DNA of 64,000 nt from Mycobacterium sp. PSTR-4-N. GTDB taxonomy: Bacteria > Actinomycetota > Actinomycetes > Mycobacteriales > Mycobacteriaceae. The notes under the pieces are model-generated. The model was not told where the DNA came from. It did not search any database and worked only from the letters and a program-made list of their open reading frames with translations. A program made the translations under genes and the position numbers. Position 1 is the stretch's first letter. Each line of letters opens with the position of its first letter. This document shows positions 16,808 through 26,066 of the stretch, piece by piece. Location of the stretch: NCBI RefSeq assembly GCF_022348085.1, contig NZ_JAKRFN010000027.1:1-64000 (forward strand), in the 5' to 3' direction.

Positions 16808-18539
16808 CTACATTCGTTCCGGTGCAGCGATTCCGAGGTGTGTGAGGCCATGCGCCAGTACTCGGGCAGTCAGGCCGGCTAGTGCGAGCCGGCTCTCGCG
16901 GATCCTGCTTTCAGTAGCGAGAACGGGGTTGTTCTCATAGAAGGCGGTGAAATCTCTGGCGAGATCGAAGAGGTACGCGCACAGCCGGTAGGGTGCGCAG
17001 CGTTCGATGGTCTCACGGACGGCGCCGTCGTAGGACAGAAGCCGCAGCGCGAGTTTCCGCTCATGGCGTGTAGATATGTGAAATACGCTCCCGTGCAGAG
17101 CTGTTGGGGTGAGACCTGCGCGGTTGAGGAGGCTGTGGATACGGGCGTGAGCGTATTGCAGGTAGGTCGCGGTGTTGCCGTCGAAGGCCAGCATCCGGTC
17201 CCAGTCGAAGACGTAGTCCTCGATCCGGTCAGTAGACAGTTCGGCGTACTTCAACGCACCCAGACCTATCGCCGCACCGAGAGTGCCCACATCGTCGTCG
17301 GGCAGGTTGGGTGAGCGGTCCGCGACTAACGGCGCCCACGCTGGATCGCTTCGTCGACGAGTTCGATGAACTTCATCGGGTCTCCGCTGCGGCTGCGCAG
17401 GCGTATGCGGTTGGCGTCGAGGACGAGGCCGAAGTTGACGTGTACGGGCCGCACAGGTGGCCGCAGCCACCCTGCCATCTCCGCCACCGCCCACACCATC
17501 TGCAGGTGCTGTGCCTGTTCGGTGCCGATGACGTAGAGCAGCAGTGTCGCCTTCACGTGCTCCACCCGGTCGATCACGCAGGCGAGGTCGCTAGTCGCAT
17601 AGTTGAACCCACCGGTGCGGGCTAGCACGATCAGCGGCAGAGGCGCGCCCTCTCGGTTGGTGAACCCGGGCACGAATACGACTTCGGCACCGTCGGATTC
17701 GATGAGCAGACCCGCACTCTCCAGCCGGGTGAGGACGTCGGGCATCAGGAACTGATACGTCGACTCACCAGCCAGGTCGTCGTCGGTCAACAGGATGCCG
17801 AGTTTGGCGTACGGCTCGTTGAAGTGCCTGGTGGATTCAGCGACGAGGACACTCCACAGTGCCGTGGTCTGCGAGTCCCGACGGCCTTGGAGCTTCACGA
17901 CCCGCTCCCGCTCCCGCGCCCGCGCCTTGAAGGATTCGTCGTCATCGAACTTGAGCCGGGCCTGCTTGTAGAACGCGTCGAGATCACCAACGGTGAAGTC
18001 GGCGACGGCGTCGGTGCCGGCCTCGTCGACGAGGTGCTCGATGAGCATGCCGAACGGGGTGCCCCAGTCGCCGATGCTCGCGGATGACGCGGTGGCCATC
18101 GAAGCCGTAGAGGCGGGCCAACGCGTCGCCGACGACGGTCGTTCGCAGATGACCGACGTGCATCTCCTTGCCGACGTTGGGTGCCGAGTAATCGATGACG
18201 ACGGTTTCAAGCGTGGTCGGCAACTGCACACCGAGGCGAGAATCTTCCGACATCAGCGTCATCTGCTCGTCAAGGAACGGGCCGCGGAAGGTGACGTTGA
18301 TGAAACCTGGCCCTGCGACCTCCAGTGACGCCACCGGGCTGGCATCGGTCATGTCGAGCATCTCCCCCGGCGACCTGCCGAGGGTCGCGGCCCAGCCGTC
18401 GTGCCACGTCCAACGCGCCGTTGGCCTGAGCGTCGGCGTGATCGCTTGTACGCACGACCGGATCTATGTCGGGCGCACCGGCAACTTTAGCGAACGCCGG
18501 CGACAACAGTTGGGCAGCGATGCCTAGCGGGTCGGCCAT
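16808..18539 (-). pseudogene. argS: arginyl-tRNA synthetase pseudogene (second argS copy)
   Basis: The whole synthetase is present in order but in several frames. The N-terminus MADPLGIAAQLLSPAFAKVA starts at 18539. SAPNVGKEMHVGHLRTT (the HIGH region as HVGH) is in another frame. IGDWGTPFGMLIEHLVDEAG onward through GTEQAQHLQMVWAV is in a third. KYAELSTDRIEDYVFDWDRML to the canonical end APERM is in a fourth segment. Breaks lie near 18350, 18090 (a few bases missing before IGDWG) and 17330 (in-frame stop after DEAIQRGRR). Relatives have about 550 codons, so little has been deleted. A functional argS must exist elsewhere. Confidence 0.85.
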
Positions 18540-18639
18540 GAGCCAAGGAGCCTAGCGAGACAGCGCCAGAATCAACGACTCATTTCTTTCTTTGAGCAGG
18601 CTTGTATTCGGCGCTTGGTGTCAGCCTGTTCCAGGCAAG

Positions 18640-18842
18640 CGAACTTAGAGCGCGGCCCTGCGCCGGTAGAGCGGGCCGACCTCAACCCCGGCGGATCACG
18701 GCTGCGATCGACAACCTCGCGAAACCCCGCTCGGCCAACTCGTCGATCACCGCGTTGCGGATTGCCGCGGTGATCCGTGGTCGTAGGGCGGCGGCGCGGG
18801 TCTCGGATCGGCGAGTCGACGTCGGCCGATACCAATAGGACG
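18640..18842 (-). pseudogene. TetR N-terminal remnant
   Basis: The minus strand encodes PRITAAIRNAVIDELAERGF, then ARLSIAAV, and after a small deletion GVEVGPLYRRRAAL followed by a stop. This is the HTH region of a TetR protein closest in style to the intact one at 49346 (ITKAITEAVLAELAERGYARLS). Only about 60 residues remain. Like that gene, it is divergent from (or adjacent to) an NmrA-type gene, which suggests two copies of one module. Confidence 0.55.
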
Positions 18843-18917
18843 AGACGGTACCGGTCCAGCATGTACGGTTATGGAATGGACGAGACCGACCCGTGCCGTC
18901 CGTAGGTGGGAGAGATC

Positions 18918-19355
18918 ATGACATCTGACGAAGTCGTTCGCCGCGCATTGCAGCTGCTGCTCGCACAGGACATGGCCGGCTTCGCCGGGCTGTGGGCGGA
19001 GGAGGGCGTGCTGGAATTCCCATTCGCCGCGCCCGGTTTTCCGACTCGCGTGCAGGGACGTGCGGCGGTGGCGAAGTACCTGAGTGACTACCCGGACATC
19101 CTGCAGATCAAGGACATCCCTCGGCAGAGGGTCCATCAGAGTGTCGATCCGGACGTGGTGATCGTCGAATTCGAGATCACCGGGACCGTCACCGCCACCG
19201 GGGCGCCGTACCGGATGACCTACATTGCGGTGATCACCACGCGCAACGGTGAAATCCAGTCCTACCGTGACTACTGGAGCCCAGCGGCGGCTGCCGACGT
19301 GATAGGTGGCGCGCAGGCACTGCTGAACGCATTTCCCGGGTCGACGCATGAGTAG
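18918..19355 (+). CDS. SnoaL/NTF2-like domain protein
   Basis: This encodes 145 residues with the SnoaL cone fold: VVRRALQLLLAQDMAGFAGL helix, then WAEEGVLEFPF, GRAAVAKYL, and the terminal GEIQSYRDYWSP. Such proteins are isomerases, hydrolases or ligand binders; the substrate is unknown. GGGAGAG precedes the ATG at 18918. The stop overlaps the start of the decayed NmrA gene by the ATGAGTAG arrangement, so it was once an operon leading into the alpha/beta hydrolase. Confidence 0.82.
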   Translation: MTSDEVVRRALQLLLAQDMAGFAGLWAEEGVLEFPFAAPGFPTRVQGRAAVAKYLSDYPDILQIKDIPRQRVHQSVDPDVVIVEFEITGTVTATGAPYRMTYIAVITTRNGEIQSYRDYWSPAAAADVIGGAQALLNAFPGSTHE

Positions 19356-19900
19356 AGTCCTGGCCACCGGAGCCACCGCAACGACCAGCAGCACGGCGGC
19401 GGACTTCCTGGCCGGACGCGGCGTCGCGACTCGCCTGAGACATGAAACCGAACACAACCCGGCAGCTTCGGCTCGATTGGGCCGACCAAGAGACCTGCAA
19501 CGAAGCGCTGCAAGGCATCTCCGCGATCTACTTCATCGCCCCCAGGGGCCTCAGTGAACCGGTGCCCCTGGTAGCGGTGTTCCTCGACGACGCCGCGCAC
19601 GACACCGCGCACATCCTGACCGGGCCTGCGGCACTCACCTGCACCGATGCTGCCGACATCCTCACCCGACTGACCGGTCACACCGTCCGGCGCCAATCCG
19701 TCTCGGAGGAGGAGGTCGCCAGCCGCATCGCCCAGCACGGCGTACCCGCTGCAATCGGGAAGGTCCTCACCGCCACGGACGTCGCCATCGCCATCGCCGA
19801 CGGAGACGAAGACCACGCCACCGACACCGACACCGACGAGCGAATCGCCAGCCAACCTGCTCGCAGCTTCAGCACCTCCGAAACAAAGGAAATCCAATGA
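19348..19900 (+). pseudogene. NmrA-type NAD(P)-binding protein, frameshifted and internally deleted
   Basis: The start MSRVLATGATATTSSTAADF matches the intact paralog at 48385-49206 (MNRVLITGATGTTGSRVAAD). The frame is lost after about 30 codons and resumes as LDWADQETCNEALQGISAIYFIAP. The sequence then jumps from VFLDDAAHD straight to TAHILTGPAAL, omitting about 100 residues present in the paralog (the central part with the FMQNF region). The C-terminal third is intact. The product cannot fold as a normal NmrA protein. Confidence 0.75.
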
Positions 19901-21168
19901 AACAGTTGCTATTTCACGACGACGTCCAGTTCTGGTTCGAGACACTGCGCGTCATCGGGCATGCCAGCTACGGTGGGGCAGACTTCGGCGAGGTAGTCGC
20001 GACCGCATCTCAGATCACGGCAGGCGACTACGACAGCTGGCACGACGCCTGGCTCGCCACGGCGGAGCGGGTGGAGGCAGAAGCCCGCGCAGCCCATCCC
20101 ATCAGCGCACGCGACGGCTTCCTTCGCGCATCGACCTATTACCGGTCCGCCGAGTTCTTCCTGCATGGCAACCCCGACGACCCGCGCATAGAGCACGCGT
20201 TCACCCGAGGCGTCGCCTGCTTCCGTTCCGCGATCGCCCACCTCGCCGCGGTCGAACCCGTCGAAATCCCCTACGGGGAGACGACCCTCAGTGGCTACTT
20301 CTACCGCGCATCGGGTGAGCGGCCAAAGCCGACGCTGGTCATGCACAACGGTTTCGACGGCAGCGCCGAGGAGCTCCACTTCTTCGGAGCCGTCGGAGGT
20401 CAAGAACGCGGCTACCACGTCCTGACCTTCGATGGGCCAGGCCAGGCGACCGCAATCCACCGCGACAAGCTGCCGTTCCGTCCCGACTGGGAGAACGTCG
20501 TCGGCCCCGTGCTGGACTTCCTGCTCACCGACCGCAGCGTCGACCCGGCGCGCATCGCCCTGCTCGGCCTGAGCCTTGGCGGCATGCTCGCACCCCGAGC
20601 AGCAGCTTTCGAAACGCGACTGGCCGCGGTGGTGGCCGTCGACGGCGTTTACGACGGGAGCACCGCCATCACCACGTTCCTCGAACTGGACCGCGTGGAG
20701 ATCTCCAGGAGAGCCAATGCCGACCACGACGAGGAACTCGACGAACTGATCGCCGCCGCCCGCGACGACAGTCCCGTCATCCGCTGGGCCTACGGCCACG
20801 GCCGGTACGCGATGGGCGTCCAGACCGACCGCCAGTTCCTCGCGGCCTTGCTGAAATACAACGTCATGGACGGGATCGCCGAACAGATCACCTGCCCCGT
20901 GTTGGTCTGCGAAGCCGCTGAAGACCTGTTCTTCGCCGCCGATGAGTCGCGTGAGTCAGAGCCGCGGCGCCTCTACGACCACCTCACCGCACCGAAGAAG
21001 CTGCTGACCTTCACCGCCACCGAAGGTGCCGCCGAGCACTGCCACTCGGGTGCCCAACGACTCGCCGTCGGGCGTATCTTCGACTGGCTCGACGACACGA
21101 TGCCGCCGCGGCCAGAGCACTATTCCTGGCATCCGCCGAAAGCAGCTTCGTGGCCGGCAGCGAACTAA
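19897..21168 (+). CDS. alpha/beta hydrolase (FrsA / 2,6-dihydroxypseudooxynicotine hydrolase-like)
   Basis: This encodes 423 residues. A helical N-terminal cap of about 120 residues precedes the hydrolase domain. The nucleophile elbow is GLSLGG (about residue 229), the Asp is in EAAEDLFF, and the His is in AEHCHSG, giving a complete triad. This cap-plus-core plan fits the C-C hydrolases of the 2,6-dihydroxypseudooxynicotine type. AAAGGA precedes the ATG at 19897, which overlaps the stop of the decayed NmrA gene. The substrate is unknown. Confidence 0.85.
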   Translation: MKQLLFHDDVQFWFETLRVIGHASYGGADFGEVVATASQITAGDYDSWHDAWLATAERVEAEARAAHPISARDGFLRASTYYRSAEFFLHGNPDDPRIEHAFTRGVACFRSAIAHLAAVEPVEIPYGETTLSGYFYRASGERPKPTLVMHNGFDGSAEELHFFGAVGGQERGYHVLTFDGPGQATAIHRDKLPFRPDWENVVGPVLDFLLTDRSVDPARIALLGLSLGGMLAPRAAAFETRLAAVVAVDGVYDGSTAITTFLELDRVEISRRANADHDEELDELIAAARDDSPVIRWAYGHGRYAMGVQTDRQFLAALLKYNVMDGIAEQITCPVLVCEAAEDLFFAADESRESEPRRLYDHLTAPKKLLTFTATEGAAEHCHSGAQRLAVGRIFDWLDDTMPPRPEHYSWHPPKAASWPAAN

Positions 21169-21269
21169 GCGTGGACGGTGCCATGTCGCAGGTCCAGCTG
21201 GACTGCTCGCACAGGTTGGTCAACCAAGCGATGGTGGAGACGTAGGCTGTGCAGCCACCTGGCAGGGCG

Positions 21270-21404
21270 AGCGGCAGGTCGGCGACTGCGCCAGGCCCGG
21301 TAGGTGCGCGTGGCGCTCTGGCAGCCCTGTTCACGCAGACTCCGGCAGATCGACTCGACCGCAGCACCTTTGGATCGAATCGTGTCGACGAATTTGATGA
21401 TCAT
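21270..21404 (-). mobile_element. IS3-family transposase fragment (orfB N-terminus)
   Basis: The minus strand reads MIIKFVDTIRSKGAAVESIC, then RSLREQGCQSATRTYRAW, the characteristic start of IS3-family orfB products of actinobacteria. The frame degrades after about 45 residues, and neither the DDE domain nor orfA is recognisable. It is a relic marking past insertion next to the antiporter locus. Confidence 0.65.
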
Positions 21405-21801
21405 CGGTTTCGGGGGTCGGTGAAAGTCGTTCGGGGACGTGGTGACAGTCGTTGTGGCTGTTCCGCTTTTCGGGCCGCTCCCCGCACCCCGGAGCGCACC
21501 TTTCGGTGCACCGGACTCTCCTCAAGACCCGGTCACGCTGCTGTGTCGACGTCCTCGTCGACGTCCGGCCAGGGCGCGGGGATGGCCGCACCCGGCAGCG
21601 GCAGCGGGTGACCGGTCCTAGCAGTGAGGCCGTAGGTACCGATGCCGACCCCTCAGCCTTCTGAGGCCAGCGAAGTAGGCGCCGCGACAGAGCTGTGGGC
21701 CGCTCCATGAGACCGATCTAGCCGATGCGTGGTCTGACGGTCCGTCTCGACGTCGCATTCGTCACTGCCGAGATGCCGCCTAATGGAGCCGTGTCAGCAA
21801 C
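21405..21801. other. intergenic region between IS relic and antiporter
   Basis: No gene is recognised. It may contain further degraded IS3 sequence on the minus strand just beyond 21404, then the antiporter promoter. Confidence 0.45.
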
Positions 21802-21817
21802 TGTACTTTGAGGTACA
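21802..21817 (+). promoter_or_regulatory. TGTAC-N6-GTACA operator, site 2
   Basis: This exact copy (spacer TTTGAG) extends to a 7-bp perfect arm pair, ACTGTAC/GTACAGT (21800-21819). The downstream arm contains TACAGT as a plausible -10. It lies 52 bp before the preferred antiporter start and inside the frame of the farther-upstream ATG, which argues against that ATG. Confidence 0.7.
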
Positions 21818-21869
21818 GTACGCACACCGCTCCTGCGGCACAGCGAGGAAGGATCCGCACATCGTCTCG

Positions 21870-23132
21870 TTGACTGTGGTAGCGATCGTCGCGGTCGTGG
21901 CATTGCTGTCACCGCTCAGCGTCAAGGTGCTCCGACTGCCCGTGCCTGCGATCGTGCTCGAGATCCTCCTGGGCGTCATCGTCGGCCCACAGGTGCTCGG
22001 CTGGGTGCACATGGACGCTGCGCTGCAGGTGCTGTCGACGATCGGTTTGAGCTTCCTCCTGTTGCTCGCCGGGCTGGAGATCGACGTCCGCCAGCTGAAG
22101 GGGCCAGTGCTGCGGCGCGCCTCGGGCGCCTTCGTGGTGTCGTTCGTCCTCGCGGTGGCCGTAGGCGTCGGCCTGGGGATGTTGGGCCTGGCTCGGTCGC
22201 CGGTGCTGATGGCCGTGATCCTGTCGGCAACCGGACTCGGCATCATCCTTCCGGTCCTGAAGGACGCAGGGGTCGTCGAGACCCGAGCAGGGCAAGTCAT
22301 CGTGGCCGGTGCGTCGATTGCCGAAATAGTGCCCATCATCCTTCTCTCCCTGTTGTTCTCAGAAGACACGTCGGCGGGGGTGGGGGCCAAGCTGACGTTG
22401 CTAGCGGCGTTTCTCGGATTCACCGGTGCCGTCATCGTCGTCGTTCTCGGCCTGGAGCGTGCCCACACCGTCTGCAAGACGCTGCTCGACTTGCAGGACA
22501 CCACCGCCGAGATCCGAGTCCGCGGAACCGTCGCGCTGCTGCTGGTCTTCGCCTCTCTCGCTACGGCATTCGGGCTCGAGTCAATCCTGGGGGCGTTTCT
22601 AGCCGGGGCTGCCTTGACCCTGCTCGACCGCGATGACGACATGACCCACACTCAGTTCTATACCAAGCTGCATGCAGTCGGATTTGGCGTCTTCATCCCG
22701 TTCTTCTTCGTCGCAACCGGCGTGTCACTCGACGTTCGAGCACTCGTCGACCAGGTGTCCTCCTTGGCCAAGATCCCTGTCTTCCTCATCGCCCTCCTGG
22801 TCGTGCGTGCCTTGCCGGCCGTCTTCTACCGTCCGTTGCTCGGCCATCGCCGCGACGTCGTGGCCGTAGGTCTGCTGCAAGCCACCTCGCTGAGCATTCC
22901 GGTGGTGGCCGGGGGCATCGGCGTGGAGTTGGGCCTGATGCAACCGGCCAACTACGCAGCGCTAGTCGCCGCGGGGTTGTTGTCGGTCATCGTCTTTCCA
23001 CGACTGGCAGTCCTGCTGCTGGCACGGGGGACGAAGGAACCTGCCCCGTCAGACGTACGCGCGCACGACGACCTCGACGACGCCGTGGAGCCAAGCCGCG
23101 AAATCGACGACCGACCGCGCCCCAACCCGTGA
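21870..23132 (+). CDS. cation:proton antiporter, KefB/CPA2 type without RCK domain
   Basis: This encodes about 420 residues and 11-13 hydrophobic segments spread from residue 3 to about 395. A PVPAIVLEILLGVIVGPQVLGW segment and LLAGLEIDVR are typical of Na+/H+ exchanger (CPA2) proteins. The C-terminal 30 residues are acidic and cytosolic; no TrkA-N/RCK domain follows. The role is proton-coupled K+ or Na+ efflux at the membrane. I prefer the TTG at 21870. The ATG at 21783 would place the operator inside the gene. KefB-type transporters protect against electrophiles, which would fit the stress regulon (inference). Confidence 0.82.
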   Translation: MTVVAIVAVVALLSPLSVKVLRLPVPAIVLEILLGVIVGPQVLGWVHMDAALQVLSTIGLSFLLLLAGLEIDVRQLKGPVLRRASGAFVVSFVLAVAVGVGLGMLGLARSPVLMAVILSATGLGIILPVLKDAGVVETRAGQVIVAGASIAEIVPIILLSLLFSEDTSAGVGAKLTLLAAFLGFTGAVIVVVLGLERAHTVCKTLLDLQDTTAEIRVRGTVALLLVFASLATAFGLESILGAFLAGAALTLLDRDDDMTHTQFYTKLHAVGFGVFIPFFFVATGVSLDVRALVDQVSSLAKIPVFLIALLVVRALPAVFYRPLLGHRRDVVAVGLLQATSLSIPVVAGGIGVELGLMQPANYAALVAAGLLSVIVFPRLAVLLLARGTKEPAPSDVRAHDDLDDAVEPSREIDDRPRPNP

Positions 23133-23258
23133 CGCCCGTCGCAGACTCCCTGAAGTCTCTCGACGAATTGCACGCAGATGATCTCGTCAGTGCTCACGTC
23201 GTGTCCCCAAGGTCGTCGTCAACCTCTTGACTGCCCGGCGAGCTCGTGCGATCCGAAA

Positions 23259-23274
23259 TGTACGGCTGAGTACA
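23259..23274 (+). promoter_or_regulatory. TGTAC-N6-GTACA operator, site 3
   Basis: This exact copy (spacer GGCTGA, arms extendable to ATGTAC/GTACAT) is upstream of the TetR gene at 23362. Similarity continues downstream: GTACATC(C/T)GGCTGTGA is shared with site 7 at 47634. If this TetR binds it, it would be autoregulated. Confidence 0.7.
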
Positions 23275-23361
23275 TCCGGCTGTGACGAACTCGCGGTATC
23301 GGCTCGACGGTGCGTGCGGTCGACGGGGGAAGTGCGACTGACGAGACGCTATCCTGGTTAG

Positions 23362-24033
23362 ATGGCAGTAACGCGGACGCTCGAGAAGGCTGCAACGGGC
23401 GAGACTCCGAGGCCGCCGTTGTCGCCGCGTGGCCTGCGCAGCGGTACCGCAATCGTCGACGCGGCCGCGACCATGATGCGTCACAGTGGTGTGGCGTCGA
23501 CCAGTCTCGACGACGTTCTGGCGGCGGCGGGTTGCGGCAAATCGCAGCTTTATCACTACTTCGACGACAGAGCCGACCTCATCCGGGCAGTCATCGACCG
23601 TCAGGTCGAACTGATCTTGGCGGCGCAACCGGCGATACATCACGCGGATTCCTGGGCGGGCCTGCGGCGGTGGGCTGACCAGGTGTTGGAGAGTCACCGT
23701 GTCGTCGACGGGCCGTTCGCGTGCCCGCTCGGATCGATGGCTGCTGAACTCAAGAATGATGACGCCTACCTTCCACACTTGGACGCGGCCTTCCGCCGAT
23801 GGGAGGAACCGCTGGCGCGCGGCCTGGAGGTCATGCGCGAACGGGGTCAGCTCACACGGCAATCAAACCCTGATCGACTTGCCCAATCGATCGTCGCCGC
23901 TGTGCAGGGCGGGTTGATGATGGCCCAAATACACGATGACGGAGCGGTTTTCGAGGATGCGGTGGAAAATGCGCTGCTGTCCTTGCGTCGCAGGGCAACG
24001 CCACGGCGACGGCCGGTCGCGGCGAAGAGCTGA
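23362..24033 (+). CDS. TetR regulator (LmrA/YxaF-like), candidate regulon controller
   Basis: This encodes 223 residues. The HTH is GTAIVDAAATMMRHSGVAST, then SLDDVLAAAGCGKSQLYHYFDD. The C-terminal domain has FACPLGSMAAEL, the CPxG motif typical of the LmrA/YxaF-like subfamily. Cys in the HTH (AAGCGKS) and in CPLG could sense thiol-reactive compounds, as in NemR (inference). A TATCCT -10 lies 6 bp before the ATG, so the mRNA is probably leaderless. Two related proteins are encoded at 24071 and 47735. Its own promoter region carries operator site 3. Confidence 0.88.
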   Translation: MAVTRTLEKAATGETPRPPLSPRGLRSGTAIVDAAATMMRHSGVASTSLDDVLAAAGCGKSQLYHYFDDRADLIRAVIDRQVELILAAQPAIHHADSWAGLRRWADQVLESHRVVDGPFACPLGSMAAELKNDDAYLPHLDAAFRRWEEPLARGLEVMRERGQLTRQSNPDRLAQSIVAAVQGGLMMAQIHDDGAVFEDAVENALLSLRRRATPRRRPVAAKS

Positions 24034-24070
24034 CTGAGCCGGGTTCCACTTGAGTGGACGAGATCTCGGT

Positions 24071-24694
24071 CTAGACCTGGTAGCGCCGCAGGGCCGCCAC
24101 CGCGTCGTCGAGCACGTCGCGCATGACTTCGATTCGGCCGTGGACTGAGGCAAGGAGGTATCCGCCTTGCACAGCCGCGAGGAGACTGGCGGCGAGGCGG
24201 TCCGGATCGGCGTCGGAATCCAACTCGCCGCACTCCTGAATCCGGCGCAAACCGGCCGCCAGGTGCCCCTCCCAGGTGCGGAATGCAGCATCTAACGCAG
24301 GCCGGTACTCCGGGGAGTGTCTCAATTCCGTCGCCAGGGTCGCGAGGGGACACGCGAACGGACCATCCACGGCGTGTTGTGCGTTCACGACGCGCGACAG
24401 CCACGCATCGAGCCCGTCCCACGAATCGATCGAGTCGGCGCCATCGTGACCGTCGAGTTGGACCGCGAGTTCCCGATCGATGACCGCTCGGACTAGTTCT
24501 GTCTTGTTGCGGAAATGGAGATCAAGATCTCTGGCTTCGGTCGCGTGAGAGATGTCGCCGATCGACGTCGCGGCAACGCCGCGGCGGTACATCATCGATG
24601 CTGCAGCATCGACGATCGCCGCACGTGCGTGCTGGTGATGACGGTGCGTGGCAGATGTGTGGCCACCGGTTGTTGGGGTCGGGCCTTCGTTCAT
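24071..24694 (-). CDS. TetR regulator (LmrA/YxaF-like), second paralog
   Basis: This encodes 207 residues. A His-rich N-terminus (THRHHQHARAAIVDAAASMM) leads into the HTH, then FACPLATLATELRH and a C-terminal VHGRIEVMRDVLDDAVAAL nearly identical to the protein at 47735. The recognition region (ATEARDLDLHFRNKTELV) differs from its relatives and contains Leu-Asp-Leu where a Tyr-His is usual, so DNA binding may be altered. The ATG at 24694 follows directly on an acs fragment in the same frame, so its own promoter is unclear. It is convergent with the TetR gene at 23362. Confidence 0.82.
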   Translation of the reverse strand: MNEGPTPTTGGHTSATHRHHQHARAAIVDAAASMMYRRGVAATSIGDISHATEARDLDLHFRNKTELVRAVIDRELAVQLDGHDGADSIDSWDGLDAWLSRVVNAQHAVDGPFACPLATLATELRHSPEYRPALDAAFRTWEGHLAAGLRRIQECGELDSDADPDRLAASLLAAVQGGYLLASVHGRIEVMRDVLDDAVAALRRYQV

Positions 24695-24749
24695 TGATTT
24701 TCTCCTGTTGACGCGGTCCAACCCGGGCCAGAAGCGGCGGTTGAAAAAG

Positions 24750-24960
24750 TAGGCTACGTGGTTGTAGCAGGTCTGAGTCAGACACCCACCGGTGGTGGGC
24801 ACGATGCCCTTGGGCCTGCCGGTGGTCGCGGAGGTGTACGGGCAGGAACAGCGGGTGTTCGGAGTCAAGAACTCGGGCCCGTGTTGCGTTCGGCGACGCC
24901 TTCGGCGGCGCGCTTGAAGTCAAGCGAAGCAGGCAATTCGCCGCGTACACCTCTACGGAC
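24750..24960 (-). pseudogene. acs: internal fragment of acetyl-CoA synthetase
   Basis: The minus strand encodes DSEHPLF in one frame and PYTSATTGRPKGIVPTTGGC, then LTQTCYNHVAYFF, in another. This is the AMP-binding core (YTSGTTGxPKGIVHTTGGYLTQT) of acetyl-CoA synthetase, with one Gly lost. Only about 70 residues survive. It precedes the TetR gene at 24694. An N-terminal acs piece lies 30 kb away at 54820-55176. Confidence 0.65.
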
Positions 24961-25040
24961 TTGCCGCTCTGAGGCTCCCACATCGGCGGTTACAAATGTG
25001 CCACGTCGTGAATACGACGGGGTCGCGTTCACTGCCGGTC

Positions 25041-25553
25041 GCGAATAGCCAGCCGGCCCGAAGGCGCCGGCATGAACTAGCGCGGAGCTACCATTGTTAT
25101 CCCGCGACCGCGGACGCCTCCATGTTGGTTCGCCCGAGGCAGGTCGAGTGGACAGGCATACTGCACTACGCGGTACATCTGCCGGGCTACGCGGTTCGGG
25201 ATGACCGGCCTCAGCAAAGCGCTCGGCATCGTCGCCATCCTAAGTCGTGCAGACCGCCGTTACGGCCCTTGCTGGCACGGAGACATCCCGGCGGCTCTGC
25301 GGGTGGTCGACGGCGACACCGTGAACGTCCTCGACGTGGAGGCGTCAACCAGCGAGGTGTTCCGTTGGCTCGACATTGCCGTTCGGGCGCTCCATGTGCG
25401 CTACTCGCCATGTTTGCGCCGATCGCACAATCTGAACTACTCGGTTCACTTCGAGATGAACTGCGCGGTACAATTTGCGCTGCGCCGCTCGGGCGGTTTG
25501 ACGCCGGGGCACATCCTCTCAGATCGCATGCGCTACAGAGGAATTGGAGTCGG
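25041..25553. other. region without a recognised gene
   Basis: A frame from 25201 gives a protein-like but unrecognised translation (GIVAILSRADRRYGPCWHG). Two one-mismatch versions of the regulon palindrome fall here: TGCAC-TACGCG-GTACA (25162-25177) and TGAAC-TGCGCG-GTACA (25457-25472). The second is 81 bp before the ANTAR gene. Either could be chance. Confidence 0.4.
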
Positions 25554-26066
25554 ATGGGCGGGCAAATGGCCGATACGGATGCGACGATTCGCGAGATGAT
25601 CGACAAAGCCATAGGGGTGCTGATGACGCTGCGCGGGTGCTCGGAGCGGGCGGCGTTCGACGAACTCGTCGTAGCGCTACAGGATATAGGCGTGGACCCG
25701 TCCGGCGTCGGTGGCGGCGATCGCCGTGTCGATGATTCTCCGCACGCCGCGGGGTGGGTTCATGTGGTTGAAGTGCAGAAAGTGCCCGCCAACGGTGACT
25801 ACGACCCCGGTGGGCTGACGATGGTCTGCAGGTTACCTCTGCTGCGCGACGCCGACGGGGTCGTCGGGCAGGCCCACTGGGAAGGTCCCGATGCCGATGG
25901 GTCGGTGTTGCAGTACGGGGTGATGACCCCCACCAGCTCTACGGTGCTGATTGCCACTGCCGACTTGGCGGTAGCCACCCGCGCCCTGAGCTGGATCCAC
26001 GGTGGGCGCCTCGTCCAGCGCACCGTCACCTACGGCGGATGGACCGGGCATCGACCGAATCCCTGA
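25554..26066 (+). CDS. ANTAR-like domain protein
   Basis: This encodes 170 residues from the ATG at 25554 (TTGGAGT upstream). The first 60 residues (IREMIDKAIGVLMTLRGCSE, then AAFDELVVALQDIG) resemble the three-helix ANTAR RNA-binding domain. The C-terminal 100 residues (VHVVEVQKVPANGDYDPGG onward) form an unrecognised beta-rich domain. ANTAR proteins act as antiterminators, and mycobacteria have many. The fusion order is unusual and the ANTAR match is moderate. Confidence 0.45.
   Translation: MGGQMADTDATIREMIDKAIGVLMTLRGCSERAAFDELVVALQDIGVDPSGVGGGDRRVDDSPHAAGWVHVVEVQKVPANGDYDPGGLTMVCRLPLLRDADGVVGQAHWEGPDADGSVLQYGVMTPTSSTVLIATADLAVATRALSWIHGGRLVQRTVTYGGWTGHRPNP

Noticed and set aside
18862..18877. 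TGTAC-GGTTAT-GGAAT as another regulon operator upstream of the SnoaL gene
   Set aside because: Only one arm matches; the other has three mismatches, within what chance would give.
21783..21869. ATG at 21783 as the antiporter start
   Set aside because: It would put the palindromic operator and promoter inside the gene and adds 29 hydrophilic residues not expected for the family.
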